Assembly: GCF_030409605.1 (NCBI RefSeq)
Contig: NZ_JAUFQG010000004.1
Coordinates: 310,001 to 374,000 of the forward strand
Direction: 5' to 3'
From: Simiduia curdlanivorans
Lineage (GTDB): Bacteria > Pseudomonadota > Gammaproteobacteria > Pseudomonadales > Cellvibrionaceae
DNA: 64,000 bases
Positions within the stretch are counted from its first letter, which is position 1. Each line of letters opens with the position of its first letter. Position numbers and translations under genes: made by a program. Positions 32,385 through 41,843 of the stretch are shown in pieces. The notes beneath the pieces are model-generated. The model had not been told where the DNA came from. It searched no databases and saw nothing but the letters and a program-made list of their open reading frames with translations.

Positions 32385-34511
32385 ATGAAAAAACCACTCT
32401 CTATCCTCCTATCCAAGGCCCTGTTGGCCGCTACGCCGCTGGCGAGCCCGGTGGTGCTGGCACAAGCTGCCGAGGCCCAATTCAGCGAAGAAATTTCTAT
32501 TACCGGCATTCGCGAAGACCGCAAAAGCCGTGGCGCCACGGGCTTAGACTTAAGCGCCTTCGAAACGCCCCAGTCGCTCACCATCATCGACGTAGAAACC
32601 ATCCAAGACTTTGGCTTGGTGGATATCAACTCGCTGCTGAAAATGGCCACCGGTGTCAATGTGGACTCCACCGAAACCGACCGCACCTATTACAACGCGC
32701 GCGGCTTCGATATCACCTCCATGCACGTGGACGGCATTGGCATGCCCTTTGGCACCCTGCTGGTGGGCGATAGAGATACAGCCATCTACGACAAGGTTGA
32801 AGTCATCCGAGGCTCCAACGGTTTGGTGACCGGCCTAGGCAACCCCTCGGGCACCATCAACTACGTGCGCAAGCGCCCCACCAACGATCTCGATGCTAGC
32901 GTGCGCTTGAACCTGGGCGAGTGGAACAATGCACGTGCAGAAGTGGATGTATCCACCCCCTTGACCGATTCCGGCAGTTGGGCAGCGCGCTTTGTGGGTG
33001 TTTATCAAGATAAGGAAAGCTGGTTAGACCATTACGGTAATGATCGCCAAGTGGCCTACGTGGTTGTGGATGGTCAATTATCCGACAACCTCACCTTAAC
33101 CACCGGCTACACCCACCAATCAAACAACAGCGATGGCGTGCTTTGGGGCGCACTACCCATGCTGTACAAGGATGGCACCCAGGCCGATTACGATGTGTCC
33201 ACTACCACGACCATGGATTGGACCTACTGGAACACCCAAACCGATGAGGCCTTTGTCGAGCTAGGCTGGCAGGTGAGCGACAACTGGCGCCTAGTGACCA
33301 CCGCCACCTACACCGACTACACCGAAAACTCGGAGATATTCTATATCTACTCCAACACCGGGCTAGATCCAGATACTGGGTTAGGTTTGGTGAGCTACCC
33401 CGGCAAATACGACGACGAGCGACAGAACCTGATTCTGGATGCCAGCTTGGTCGGCGACTTCAGCGCCTGGGGCCAACAACATAGCTTGCAGTTGGGTGTC
33501 AGTTCGGCGCGTAGCGACTCCGAGTCTTACGCCCACCCGGCACCGGCCAGCGACTTTATTTCCATGCCCGCCTTTCCCGGCTGGCAGGGCAACGAATTGG
33601 CTCGCCCCAACTGGGGTGCCGCTTACCAATCGGCCAATGAAGATATTGACCTGAACCGCGTCTATGGCTCGGTGCGCTTGGCGCTGACCGACAAGCTGAA
33701 CCTATTGCTCGGCGTTAATGCGGTGGATTACACCAACGATGGCATCAGCTACGGTGTGCCAACCAGCTCCACCGAAGACGGCACCAGCCCCTACCTGGGC
33801 TTTACCTGGGAGTTGGTCGATGGCCTGAATGCCTACGCCAGCTACAGCGATATTTACCAACCCCAGTATGTCTTGGGCGAGGACCTGCAATCCCTTGGCT
33901 CGGCCGAGGGCAAGAGCTACGAGGCAGGCCTGAAAAAAGCCTTTGGCAATAACACCCTAGTGACCTTAGCCCTGTTCCGCACCGAGCAATCCAACTTGCA
34001 GGAATTCAAGGAATACGGCGACGGCGACGGCGTCGATGACGATTTTTACGACGATGATTTCGACTTCGCCATCTACCGCGGCATCGACGTAGAGTCCGAA
34101 GGCGTCGAGCTGGAAATCGTGGGCGACCTGAGCGACACAGTGAGCATTCAGGCGGGCATTACCCATTTGAGCATGGAAGATCCAGACGGCAACGAGGCGC
34201 GCACTTTCATTCCGCGCAATACCGCCAAGCTGTTCTTAACTTGGGACCCATCACAATTGCCAGACCTGAAACTGGGCATGTCTGCGCGCTGGCAAGACAA
34301 CACCTACTATGGGCCAGAAGGCGCGCGTATTAGCCAAGACAGCTACACACTGCTGGGGGCCTACGCCAACTACCAAGTCACTCACGACCTTAGTATTGGC
34401 TTGAACCTCGACAACATCACCGACGAGAAATACTTCAGTTCGGTGAAGTACGATCAGGCTTGGTACGCCGCACCGCGCAGCTACAACCTGTCGGCCAGCT
34501 GGCAGTTTTAA
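32385..34511 (+). CDS. TonB-dependent siderophore-type receptor
   Basis: About 708 residues. Signal peptide (LLSKALLAATPLASPVVLAQA), TonB-box-like EEISITGI, plug with FETPQSLTIIDVETIQDFG, YYNARGFDITSMHVDGI and VEVIRGSNGLVTGLGNPSGTINYVRKRP. These are hallmarks of FpvA/FhuE/FoxA-style ferrisiderophore receptors. The barrel ends in the aromatic LSASWQF. Start ATG 32385 follows GGGAA; an ATG seven codons earlier lacks a ribosome-binding site. The Fur-type box upstream and the PepSY reductase-like gene downstream fit iron acquisition. The siderophore is unknown, and no synthesis genes are near, so it may use foreign siderophores. Confidence 0.93.
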   Translation: MKKPLSILLSKALLAATPLASPVVLAQAAEAQFSEEISITGIREDRKSRGATGLDLSAFETPQSLTIIDVETIQDFGLVDINSLLKMATGVNVDSTETDRTYYNARGFDITSMHVDGIGMPFGTLLVGDRDTAIYDKVEVIRGSNGLVTGLGNPSGTINYVRKRPTNDLDASVRLNLGEWNNARAEVDVSTPLTDSGSWAARFVGVYQDKESWLDHYGNDRQVAYVVVDGQLSDNLTLTTGYTHQSNNSDGVLWGALPMLYKDGTQADYDVSTTTTMDWTYWNTQTDEAFVELGWQVSDNWRLVTTATYTDYTENSEIFYIYSNTGLDPDTGLGLVSYPGKYDDERQNLILDASLVGDFSAWGQQHSLQLGVSSARSDSESYAHPAPASDFISMPAFPGWQGNELARPNWGAAYQSANEDIDLNRVYGSVRLALTDKLNLLLGVNAVDYTNDGISYGVPTSSTEDGTSPYLGFTWELVDGLNAYASYSDIYQPQYVLGEDLQSLGSAEGKSYEAGLKKAFGNNTLVTLALFRTEQSNLQEFKEYGDGDGVDDDFYDDDFDFAIYRGIDVESEGVELEIVGDLSDTVSIQAGITHLSMEDPDGNEARTFIPRNTAKLFLTWDPSQLPDLKLGMSARWQDNTYYGPEGARISQDSYTLLGAYANYQVTHDLSIGLNLDNITDEKYFSSVKYDQAWYAAPRSYNLSASWQF

Positions 34512-34534
34512 GTTTACGCGTTAGTAATACACAA

Positions 34535-34552
34535 CGGGGGCTAAGGCCCCCG
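34535..34552 (+). terminator. Short hairpin between receptor and PepSY genes
   Basis: CGGGGGC (34535-34541), loop TAAG, GCCCCCG (34546-34552). The T-run starts only 7 nt later, so partial termination is more likely than a full stop. Confidence 0.45.
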
Positions 34553-34575
34553 CAACTATTTTTACGAGGTACTCC

Positions 34576-35697
34576 GTGAACAAATCGCTCTTCAAAGTTC
34601 ACAGCTGGGCCGCACTGCTGGCCTTTATTCCGCTGCTGGTGATCTGCGTCACCGGCAGTTTGCTGGTATTCAAACACGAAATCGACAGCTTGCTGATGCC
34701 CGATCAGGTGCGCGTTGAGCCACAGGCGCAACGGCTGCCGCTAGACAGCCTCGCCGCCAACATCAATCAAGCTCAGCCGAACTATGAAATTGTCGGCTGG
34801 GTGCTGTACCAAGACCCGGCCCGCGCCGACCAACCCTACGTGATGGAAAAGGGCACCAGCGAGTGGTCCTTCCTGCACCTCAACCCCTATACCGGCACCG
34901 TGCTTTCCGCGCCGGTGGCGCACGACCACTATCTCACTGATTGGCTGCTGGAATTACACTACACCTTCCTGCTGGAAGACGCTGGCTTAGTGATTACCAG
35001 CGTATTTGCCATTGCACTTTTACTGCTCGGCATTACCGGTATCTATTTGCACCGCAAGTTTTGGAAAAACTTTTTCACCCTGCGCTGGAATAGCCGACTG
35101 GTGGTGTACTTTTCCGACCTGCACAAAATGGTCGGCGTGGTTGCCTCGCCCATCCTACTCGTTCTCGCCTTTACCGGCGCTTGGTGGAACATAGCGGGCT
35201 TCCTGCACGAGCTGGAAGAGCATGCCGACGGTCACGAGCACCACCTGATGCAAGCGCGCCTATACAGCGATGATCTGTCCTTAGAAAACTTGCGCACGGA
35301 GGCGGAATCGAGTGTGGCAGGTTTTACCGCGACTTATATCTCCTTCCCTTGGGAGCCGGGCGCCAACTTTACCTTCTGGGGCGATGTACCCAGCGGCAAC
35401 TTCCTCACCAGCGAATATTCCAGCACCGTGAGCTTCAACGCCCAAACCGGCGAAAACCTAGGCAGCTACGACATCCGCACGGCCGGCCTGGGCGCCACCA
35501 TTGTCGATAGCTACCGGCGCCTGCACTTTGGCGACTTCGCCGGTTTGGCGTCAAAAATTATTTGGGCATTACTCGGCTCCGCACCACTAATACTGGCGCT
35601 CACCGGCGTCACCTTATGGTGGAAGCGGCGCAAGCAACGGGCGCGCGCGAAGCAGAAAAATTTGGCCACTGGCGCACTCAGCGCCAACCTATCCTAG
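34576..35697 (+). CDS. PepSY-associated membrane protein (iron uptake)
   Basis: 373 residues with four membrane spans: HSWAALLAFIPLLVICVTGSLLVFKHE, VITSVFAIALLLLGITGIYLHR, VVASPILLVLAFTGAWWN and IIWALLGSAPLILALTGVTLWWKRRK. His residues at span ends (VHSWAA, SDLHKMVG, RLHFGDFAG) are typical of PepSY_TM proteins, thought to bind haem and reduce ferrisiderophores in the periplasm. Start GTG 34576 has GAGGTA upstream. It lies 64 nt after the siderophore receptor in the same direction, a common pairing. Confidence 0.88.
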   Translation: MNKSLFKVHSWAALLAFIPLLVICVTGSLLVFKHEIDSLLMPDQVRVEPQAQRLPLDSLAANINQAQPNYEIVGWVLYQDPARADQPYVMEKGTSEWSFLHLNPYTGTVLSAPVAHDHYLTDWLLELHYTFLLEDAGLVITSVFAIALLLLGITGIYLHRKFWKNFFTLRWNSRLVVYFSDLHKMVGVVASPILLVLAFTGAWWNIAGFLHELEEHADGHEHHLMQARLYSDDLSLENLRTEAESSVAGFTATYISFPWEPGANFTFWGDVPSGNFLTSEYSSTVSFNAQTGENLGSYDIRTAGLGATIVDSYRRLHFGDFAGLASKIIWALLGSAPLILALTGVTLWWKRRKQRARAKQKNLATGALSANLS

Positions 35698-35854
35698 CGT
35701 CGCGCAATTCCGTATGCGCGGCGACCCTGCAGGTGCGGCACGTAAATAAGAGAGGTACTTTTACAAGACTAAGACTAAAAACAAGAGCGGCACTCGGCCG
35801 CTTTTGTTGCCATAGTTTTTATTGCGAAGCCCTCGCGCAATCCGCAATCTAGCG

Positions 35855-36475
35855 TTACACCAGCGCCAGCGCCGAGAATTGATTTTCGAACACCAGCTCA
35901 CTGAGTGGCAGCTGGCCACCCCGCGGCCAAGCGTCGCCGGCGGCTTTACCCACCGCCACCATCATCACGATGACGTGATCGGCGGGTAAGTTGATCAGCT
36001 TGGCCACCGCCTCTTGGTTAAAACCGATCATCGGGCAGCTGTCTAAACCGAGCGACTTGGCCGAGAGCATCATATTCTGTGCGGCAAAGGCGCCAGACCG
36101 AATGGCCTCGTCGCGCTGAATCCACTCTCTGCCGCGGTAAAATTCGTCGATCATGCCCAACAAAATGCCGCGCTTTTCCGTGTCGGCACTGGCCCAATAG
36201 CGCTCGGGCTCGCGCTCCCACGCCTTCACGTCGGCGACAATCACAAACAGCTCTGAGGCATCGGTGACTTGAACCTGATCCCAAGCAACCGCGCGTATTT
36301 CTTTACGCATAGCAGGGTCTGAAATCCGGACAAAGCGCCAGTGTTGCAAATTAAACGACGTGGGCGCGTGAATCGCATCGTCGAGCAGCTGCGTAACCTC
36401 CGCCGTGCTCAAACGGTAATTTGGCTCAAACTGTTTTACCGACCGACGCTGTTGAATAAGTTGTTGTAACTGCAT
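35855..36475 (-). CDS. Nitroreductase family FMN oxidoreductase
   Basis: About 206 residues. Nitroreductase fold with the N-terminal FMN-binding RRSVKQFEPNYRLS, HAPTSFNLQHWRFVRI, AFAAQNMMLSAKSLGLDSCPMIGF and GKAAGDAWPRGG near the end. Uses NAD(P)H to reduce nitro compounds or quinones; the physiological substrate is unknown. Start ATG 36475 has AGGAG 8 nt upstream; the upstream in-frame ATG lacks one. Divergent from a LysR regulator gene, the usual sign that the regulator controls it. Confidence 0.9.
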   Translation of the reverse strand: MQLQQLIQQRRSVKQFEPNYRLSTAEVTQLLDDAIHAPTSFNLQHWRFVRISDPAMRKEIRAVAWDQVQVTDASELFVIVADVKAWEREPERYWASADTEKRGILLGMIDEFYRGREWIQRDEAIRSGAFAAQNMMLSAKSLGLDSCPMIGFNQEAVAKLINLPADHVIVMMVAVGKAAGDAWPRGGQLPLSELVFENQFSALALV

Positions 36476-36657
36476 GTGATTGACTCCTGTTGATGTCACA
36501 TATTCTGTGCCCAGCAGTGTCACATCTCACGCTAGCTGCATAAATAACCCACCCTGCAGCAATACTTTTGCGCCAGACGCAGCAATAAACCGTTAGAATA
36601 CCCGTTTAGCCAGCCAAGGCTGGCTCCTACTCCAAAGCGCAAACAGGGAAGGCCAAG

Positions 36658-37557
36658 ATGTTTGATGCCATGCAACACTTTGTACAGGTGGTCGAAACCG
36701 GCTCATTCAGCCTAGCGGCTAAGCGATTAAATAAAAACGCCTCCTCCGTGGCGCGCCAGATAGACAAGCTCGAACAGGAATTGGGCACCGAACTGTTTAG
36801 CCGCACCACCCGGCGCTTAGACTTAACCCTGCATGGCCAGAGTTTTTATCAGCAGAGTTTAGACATCCTGAATTCGGTCGACGAAACCCGCCAATCCTTT
36901 AAAGCCCTAACCCCCAACATCGAGGGCCAAGTCAGCATCAGCTCGCTCGACTCCTACGGCGACAAAAAAATCATTCCGCTGCTGCCCTTATTTCAAAAAA
37001 AATACCCCAACTCCAAAATTGTGGTGAGCCTAGACAACACCATGATTGATTTGCACGAGTCGCCCTTCGATCTCACGGTTCGATACGGCCGGCCGGCGGA
37101 TTCTAATTTCATTGTGAAGCCGCTGATTCGCAGCCGAGGCATCTTGGTCGCCAGCCCGAGCTATTTAAAGCAACACCCAGCCATAACCCAGCCGGAAGAT
37201 TTAAAACAGCACAACTGCTTGGCCTTGTTTAAAAATAAACAGCACACCTATTGGCAATTCCAAAAAGCAGATCAAATAAAAAAATTGCGCATAGAAGCCA
37301 TCTTGTCTGCCTGCGGCGGCAGTGCTGTGATCAAGTGGGCAAAGCAAGATTTAGGCATCACCCTCAACGCGCGCTGGTTCGTGGAGCAGGAGTTAGCAAC
37401 GGGCGAGCTGGTCGAGGTGCTACCGGATTGGCAAGCCAGCATCAGCGGCCACGAGGAAGCATTGGTTTATTTGATGTGGAAAGCAACCAACGCCCGCCGC
37501 CCCGTGGTGCGCGCCATGATAGATTTTTTGGCGGAAAATTTAGCGGAGGTCACCTAG
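36658..37557 (+). CDS. LysR-family transcriptional regulator
   Basis: 299 residues. N-terminal winged helix (MFDAMQHFVQVVETGSFSLAAKRLNKNASSVARQIDKLE) and a periplasmic-binding-like effector domain from about 90. This is the CrgA/DmlR-like group, with YGRPADSNFIVKPLI. RBS GGAAGG before ATG 36658. It probably senses a redox-active or aromatic compound and controls the divergent nitroreductase gene. The stop codon lies inside the short motif CTAGGGAACCTCT also found at 57447. Confidence 0.92.
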   Translation: MFDAMQHFVQVVETGSFSLAAKRLNKNASSVARQIDKLEQELGTELFSRTTRRLDLTLHGQSFYQQSLDILNSVDETRQSFKALTPNIEGQVSISSLDSYGDKKIIPLLPLFQKKYPNSKIVVSLDNTMIDLHESPFDLTVRYGRPADSNFIVKPLIRSRGILVASPSYLKQHPAITQPEDLKQHNCLALFKNKQHTYWQFQKADQIKKLRIEAILSACGGSAVIKWAKQDLGITLNARWFVEQELATGELVEVLPDWQASISGHEEALVYLMWKATNARRPVVRAMIDFLAENLAEVT

Positions 37558-37575
37558 GGAACCTCTAATAACATC
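37554..37575. repeat. Stop-codon motif CTAGGGAACCTCT, copy 1
   Basis: CTAGGGAACCTCTAATAACAT spans the LysR stop. A near-identical copy spans the stop of the hydrolase gene at 57447-57470. Confidence 0.6.
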
Positions 37576-37579
37576 AAAC

Positions 37580-37665
37580 GCCCTAGTAAAACTGGCATGT
37601 AAAACCACCACTTAAAACCACGCTAAGACCACGCTAAGACCACGAATACAACAAAGTACTAGGGC
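37580..37665. terminator. Long-loop inverted repeat between convergent genes
   Basis: GCCCTAGTA (37580-37588) and TACTAGGGC (37657-37665) are exact complements separated by 68 nt that contain repeats of ACCACGCTAAG. A short T-tract follows on the plus strand. It may be a terminator or the trace of a small mobile element. Confidence 0.4.
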
Positions 37666-37717
37666 ATCTTTTGGCAATGCCTTTTGATATTTTTGCTGGA
37701 TTTATGTGGATCTAACG

Positions 37718-39052
37718 CTACTGCTCGAATTGCGTTTCAGCGCTAGAACAACTGCTATCAGCTGGATAGTCGGTGGCGCCATCGGCATCGTTATCCAGCA
37801 AGTCAGAACATTCAGGAATGGCGCTAAGATTTGGCCGAAGAATAAAAAACTCGCCATCGATGTTAGCGGTAATCATCAGGCCGCTATCGAAGAAGGGAAA
37901 TACACTCCAGACGCCGTCGAACACGGCATTATTATTTTGCGGCCAGGTATCGAAGTAGGCGACTTCGCGCATCTCACCGAGAGCGAGATTACCTTGGCGC
38001 AGCACGCGCACCCCGGCGGTGTAGTTGGCCTGAAAAATATGATTACCTTTCACGTACAGATTGTGATCGATGCTATTGGTGGTGTTATTAAACGCGCTAA
38101 CAAAGGTTGGGTTGGCCAGGTTGCGGGTGTCGAACACGATGGTGCGCGTTTTGATGCCAAAATTTGTTTCATCCAACTCATCGCCCAAGACAAAATAATT
38201 GTGGTCATCGGTTAACCAACCCTGATGGGTGTAACCCACTTGGCTGTAGCTGCGTTTGGCGATCAGTTGCGGCGCTGACTTATCGGTAACATCGACAATA
38301 GTGAGCGTGTCTTCATTGGCGCCAAAGCAAATTTCCCGGCCGCGGTAATTGCTATCGTCGCCCCAGTAGGTCACGCACTGCACATCGTGGGTGTAACCAT
38401 CGCCGGCATAACAGCCAGCGAACTTGGGCATGTGAGGCTCATTCATGTCGATCATGTGCAAACCACCACCGCAGGTATTTGAGCCCACCACATAGGCAAA
38501 ATTGGTATCGTCATTGACCGCAATATTATGGGCGCTGCCGAACTCTTTATAGTGATAAATAGGCGCAATCGTTTCGCCGTCGCTGCGCTCCACCAAGCCT
38601 TTGATATGCACCACTTGCATGCCGTGCCCGGCGGCTTCGCTCACCACCACCGCGTGATCATTAATTTGTTTAACATCGCGCCAAGATGAACTGCCCGTTG
38701 CCGTAGGTAAAAAGGCGACGAACTCTGGCGCCTCGGGATTGGTCATGCGAATAAACGCCGTGCCGGTGGTCAAGGCTAAAAAGGCGTAGTCATCGCCGTT
38801 GATTTGGTCTTGCCAGCCCCAAATGTCCGACGCCTGCACATTAAACTTTAAACCGGAGACTCTATCCACATTCAAACAGGGGTAGTTATCGGCTAGGTTA
38901 TTAAAACAATCAGCACCGGCTCTCGGTGTTGCCGTTACGTCATTGGAATCCGGCACTGTGGGCATGGGATGATTATGGCCAGCGCTACCACCGCCTCCGC
39001 CACAGGCGGAAACCAGCAGGGTGATCATTGAAAAAAGCAGTATCGATTTCAT
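37718..39052 (-). CDS. Choice-of-anchor B family lipoprotein
   Basis: About 444 residues. Lipobox ITLLVSACGGGGGS anchors it. The body has LVIVD-like beta-propeller repeats and the family stretches DIWGWQDQINGDDYAFLALTTGTAF, SSWRDVKQINDHAVVVSEA, SAHNIAVNDDTNFAYVVGS and GYTHDVQCVTYWGDD. The C-terminus (LPCSDLLDNDADGATDYP-like, here SDLLDNDADGATDYPADSSC) is an Asp-rich calcium-binding-type tail. Start ATG 39052 is chosen for the signal peptide. Proteins of this family are surface or secreted, of unknown role. Divergent from a TonB receptor gene. Confidence 0.88.
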   Translation of the reverse strand: MKSILLFSMITLLVSACGGGGGSAGHNHPMPTVPDSNDVTATPRAGADCFNNLADNYPCLNVDRVSGLKFNVQASDIWGWQDQINGDDYAFLALTTGTAFIRMTNPEAPEFVAFLPTATGSSSWRDVKQINDHAVVVSEAAGHGMQVVHIKGLVERSDGETIAPIYHYKEFGSAHNIAVNDDTNFAYVVGSNTCGGGLHMIDMNEPHMPKFAGCYAGDGYTHDVQCVTYWGDDSNYRGREICFGANEDTLTIVDVTDKSAPQLIAKRSYSQVGYTHQGWLTDDHNYFVLGDELDETNFGIKTRTIVFDTRNLANPTFVSAFNNTTNSIDHNLYVKGNHIFQANYTAGVRVLRQGNLALGEMREVAYFDTWPQNNNAVFDGVWSVFPFFDSGLMITANIDGEFFILRPNLSAIPECSDLLDNDADGATDYPADSSCSSAETQFEQ

Positions 39053-39487
39053 GAGCCAATATTTCCTCAAAACCCGTAAAAAAATCTGCGCTAACGCTAA
39101 ACGCTCAAGAGCCTTTATTACACTTTTAGCCGATAACGACAAGCCGCGGTTAGCGCCACAGCAAATTTTAAAATTTTATCCTAAGCACTCGCCAACCTCA
39201 TCCAATCCTACCGGGTTACAAGCTCGGTGAATGTGCAACACCGCTATATTTAGCGCATTTGCATCGCGGCGCCAGAATGCTAGGCCGAGCCTATGGAGTT
39301 AGCGATCCACCCTTCTACAGGCCTGGCGCCCCATTTAGACATTTATACATCTATATATACATCTTTAGCCGCTTTATTGCCGACTACCGGCACCACCTTG
39401 GCTCTTAAGTTAGCCTATAACCTGATCGAAAAGCGCATTTCTGTTAGGCTGGCAAACCATTTCTATGAGCACGCAAGGAAATATCCA
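39053..39487. other. Divergent region, no gene of its own
   Basis: 435 bp between the choice-of-anchor-B gene and the TonB receptor. The receptor frame is open upstream to 39293, but that part lacks coding character and a ribosome-binding site. It must hold both promoters; none could be picked confidently. Confidence 0.45.
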
Positions 39488-41659
39488 ATGGCCCGCCCTC
39501 GACTAGATTTAGGTCTTTTGGTTTTCTGTTGCGGCCTCGGTTACGGCCACCTATTAATCGCCGACCCCCTAGCCAAGCATGCGCCAAGCATAGAGACAAT
39601 CACAGTGACGGCGACGCGCAGTGAACAAGATCTCAGCTCAATCCCGGCCAGCATCAGTATTGTTGACCAAGCACAACTCGACCAAATTTCAGCGGTACAT
39701 ATTAGCGAAGCGCTCGCGACAGTACCGGGGGTGTGGATTACCCGCGGTAACGGCCAAGAACACCTCACCGCGATTCGCTCGCCGGTGTTGACCGGCGCCG
39801 GCAGCTGTGGCGCATTTGCGGTCACCGAAGAAGGCGTACCGGTTCGAGCCACCGGCTTTTGCAACGTCAACCAGTTGTTCGACCTGAACTACGAACAAGC
39901 CCAACAAATTGACGTGTTGCGCGGCCCAGGCACGGTACTGTTCGGTTCCGATGCCCAACACGGCGTGATTAATGTGATTAGCGCAGCTGCCAGCGACGGG
40001 CCAAATCACACCCTGGGTCTAGAGGCCGGCGCCAATGATTACGCGCGTCTGAAGCTAGGCTTTAATCGACAGGAAGGCGAGCACGGCTTGGGCTTGCGGT
40101 TCAACGCCGCGCACGACGGCGGCTACAAAGATGACTCGGGCTTTGATCAACAAAAGCTCAGCCTTAGGCACGATTATGCGACCACCCAACTCAAGGCGAG
40201 TACGCTCCTGAGCGTGAATAACTTGAACCAGGAAACCGCGGGCTACGTCAGTGGCGCCGATGCTTATAAAGACAAAAGCCGACAACGCGAAAACCCGAAC
40301 CCAGAAGCCTTCCGGGACTCACAATCTGCACGCCTGCAATCGCGTATCGACATCCCCTTGGGTAATGCGAAACGCCATGCAACAGATCAAACAAATATCG
40401 ACGCAAATAGCAACCTCAATAACAACGTCAATAACAACGCATCTATCCTGCGCCTAACGCCCTATGCGCGCTACACGGACATGACCTTTATGATGCACTT
40501 TTTACCCGGCACACCGGTGGAGCAAAACGGGCATAAAAGTCTCGGCCTGCAAACCCTTTATTTGACCGCGTTATCCGATGACCTAGATCTCACCGCAGGT
40601 TTAGATACGGAATACACCCACGCTTGGCTGACACAATCTCAAGTCGGCGGCTTCTCATCTTTTCCGGCCGGAAAGCAATACGATTACACAGTACAGGCAT
40701 TGCTAGCGGCGGCCTTTACCGCTCTGGAATATCGGATCGACGACGCCACCCTCGTCACCGGCGGCTTGCGCTATGAATACCTGGGTTACGACTACAACAA
40801 TAAGATGATCAGCGGCGATAGCGCCGAGGACGGCAGCCTTTGCATTAATAATTTTACCGGCGCCGTGGGTTGCCGTTATACGAGGCCGGAGGATAGCAAA
40901 GACGCTTTCAAAAACTTTTCCACCAATCTCGCCCTACTGCGCGACCTAACCGAACAACATCGCTTCTTCATTCGCCTAGCCGAGGGCAACCGCGCGCCCC
41001 AAGCCACGGAAATGTATCGACTACAAAACGGCCAAATGCACGCAGAACTGCAAGCAGAAGAGATCCTAAGCGCGGAGCTAGGGCTCGGCGGGCAATTCGA
41101 TAACCTGAGCTACAACATAACGGCCTTTCGCATGGCCAAAGACAATGTCATTTTTCAATCCGCCGACCGACTCAACCTCGGCAATGGAAAAACCGATCAC
41201 CTCGGCACAGAATACGAACTGCACTGGCAAGTCAGCGAACAATGGCGGCTAAGTTTTTCTGGCACACTTGCCCAGCACCACTACCAATCGAATGTGAGTG
41301 CACCGGGTACAAGCAACGAATTAAAAACCAAGGGCAACACCATTGTCTCGGCGCCCAAACATATGCATTCCCTGCGCCTTAACTGGCTGCTCAGCAATGC
41401 ATCCACCCTAGAGCTCGAATGGCTGGCAATGGGCAGCTACTACACAAACTTGGAAAACACCCATCGCTACGATGGCCACAATTTGGTCAATGCCAGATTT
41501 ACCCATCGCGTTCACAATGGCCTTAGCTTCGGCCTGCGGGTGAAAAATCTAACCGACAATCGATACGCCGAGCGCGCCGATTTTTCCAGTTTTGACGGCG
41601 ACCGCTATTTTATCGGCGAACCTAGGTCATTATTCGCTAGTCTCGAACTAACCTATTAA
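39488..41659 (+). CDS. TonB-dependent receptor, substrate unknown
   Basis: About 723 residues from ATG 39488 (AAGGAAA upstream), which gives a good signal peptide; a start 65 codons earlier would not. TonB-box ETITVTATR, plug with SSIPASISIVDQAQL, EALATVPGVWITRGNGQEHL and IDVLRGPGTVLFGSDAQHGVINVIS. The plug has two Cys (GAGSCGAF, GFCNVNQ), likely a disulfide, and another pair lies in the barrel (SLCINNFTGAVGCRY). A barrel loop contains an Asn-rich insert (DANSNLNNNVNNNAS). The end is ASLELTY. Divergent from the choice-of-anchor-B lipoprotein, so the two may be a receptor and surface-lipoprotein pair; this is inference. Confidence 0.9.
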   Translation: MARPRLDLGLLVFCCGLGYGHLLIADPLAKHAPSIETITVTATRSEQDLSSIPASISIVDQAQLDQISAVHISEALATVPGVWITRGNGQEHLTAIRSPVLTGAGSCGAFAVTEEGVPVRATGFCNVNQLFDLNYEQAQQIDVLRGPGTVLFGSDAQHGVINVISAAASDGPNHTLGLEAGANDYARLKLGFNRQEGEHGLGLRFNAAHDGGYKDDSGFDQQKLSLRHDYATTQLKASTLLSVNNLNQETAGYVSGADAYKDKSRQRENPNPEAFRDSQSARLQSRIDIPLGNAKRHATDQTNIDANSNLNNNVNNNASILRLTPYARYTDMTFMMHFLPGTPVEQNGHKSLGLQTLYLTALSDDLDLTAGLDTEYTHAWLTQSQVGGFSSFPAGKQYDYTVQALLAAAFTALEYRIDDATLVTGGLRYEYLGYDYNNKMISGDSAEDGSLCINNFTGAVGCRYTRPEDSKDAFKNFSTNLALLRDLTEQHRFFIRLAEGNRAPQATEMYRLQNGQMHAELQAEEILSAELGLGGQFDNLSYNITAFRMAKDNVIFQSADRLNLGNGKTDHLGTEYELHWQVSEQWRLSFSGTLAQHHYQSNVSAPGTSNELKTKGNTIVSAPKHMHSLRLNWLLSNASTLELEWLAMGSYYTNLENTHRYDGHNLVNARFTHRVHNGLSFGLRVKNLTDNRYAERADFSSFDGDRYFIGEPRSLFASLELTY

Positions 41660-41843
41660 TCACTCGGCGCGAACCGCCGAGAAACTGAGGGCAGCTTTTC
41701 GCGGGCTTAGCTGTGGCAACAGAAACCAACCCTGATCAAACATCACCCCACCTGAGCAGAGTGATGTTTGTCGCCTTAAAACGTTTATTTACTCAGCTAA
41801 AATTCTACAACCAACAACAGGCAGATAAATAAACGCTTCAATT

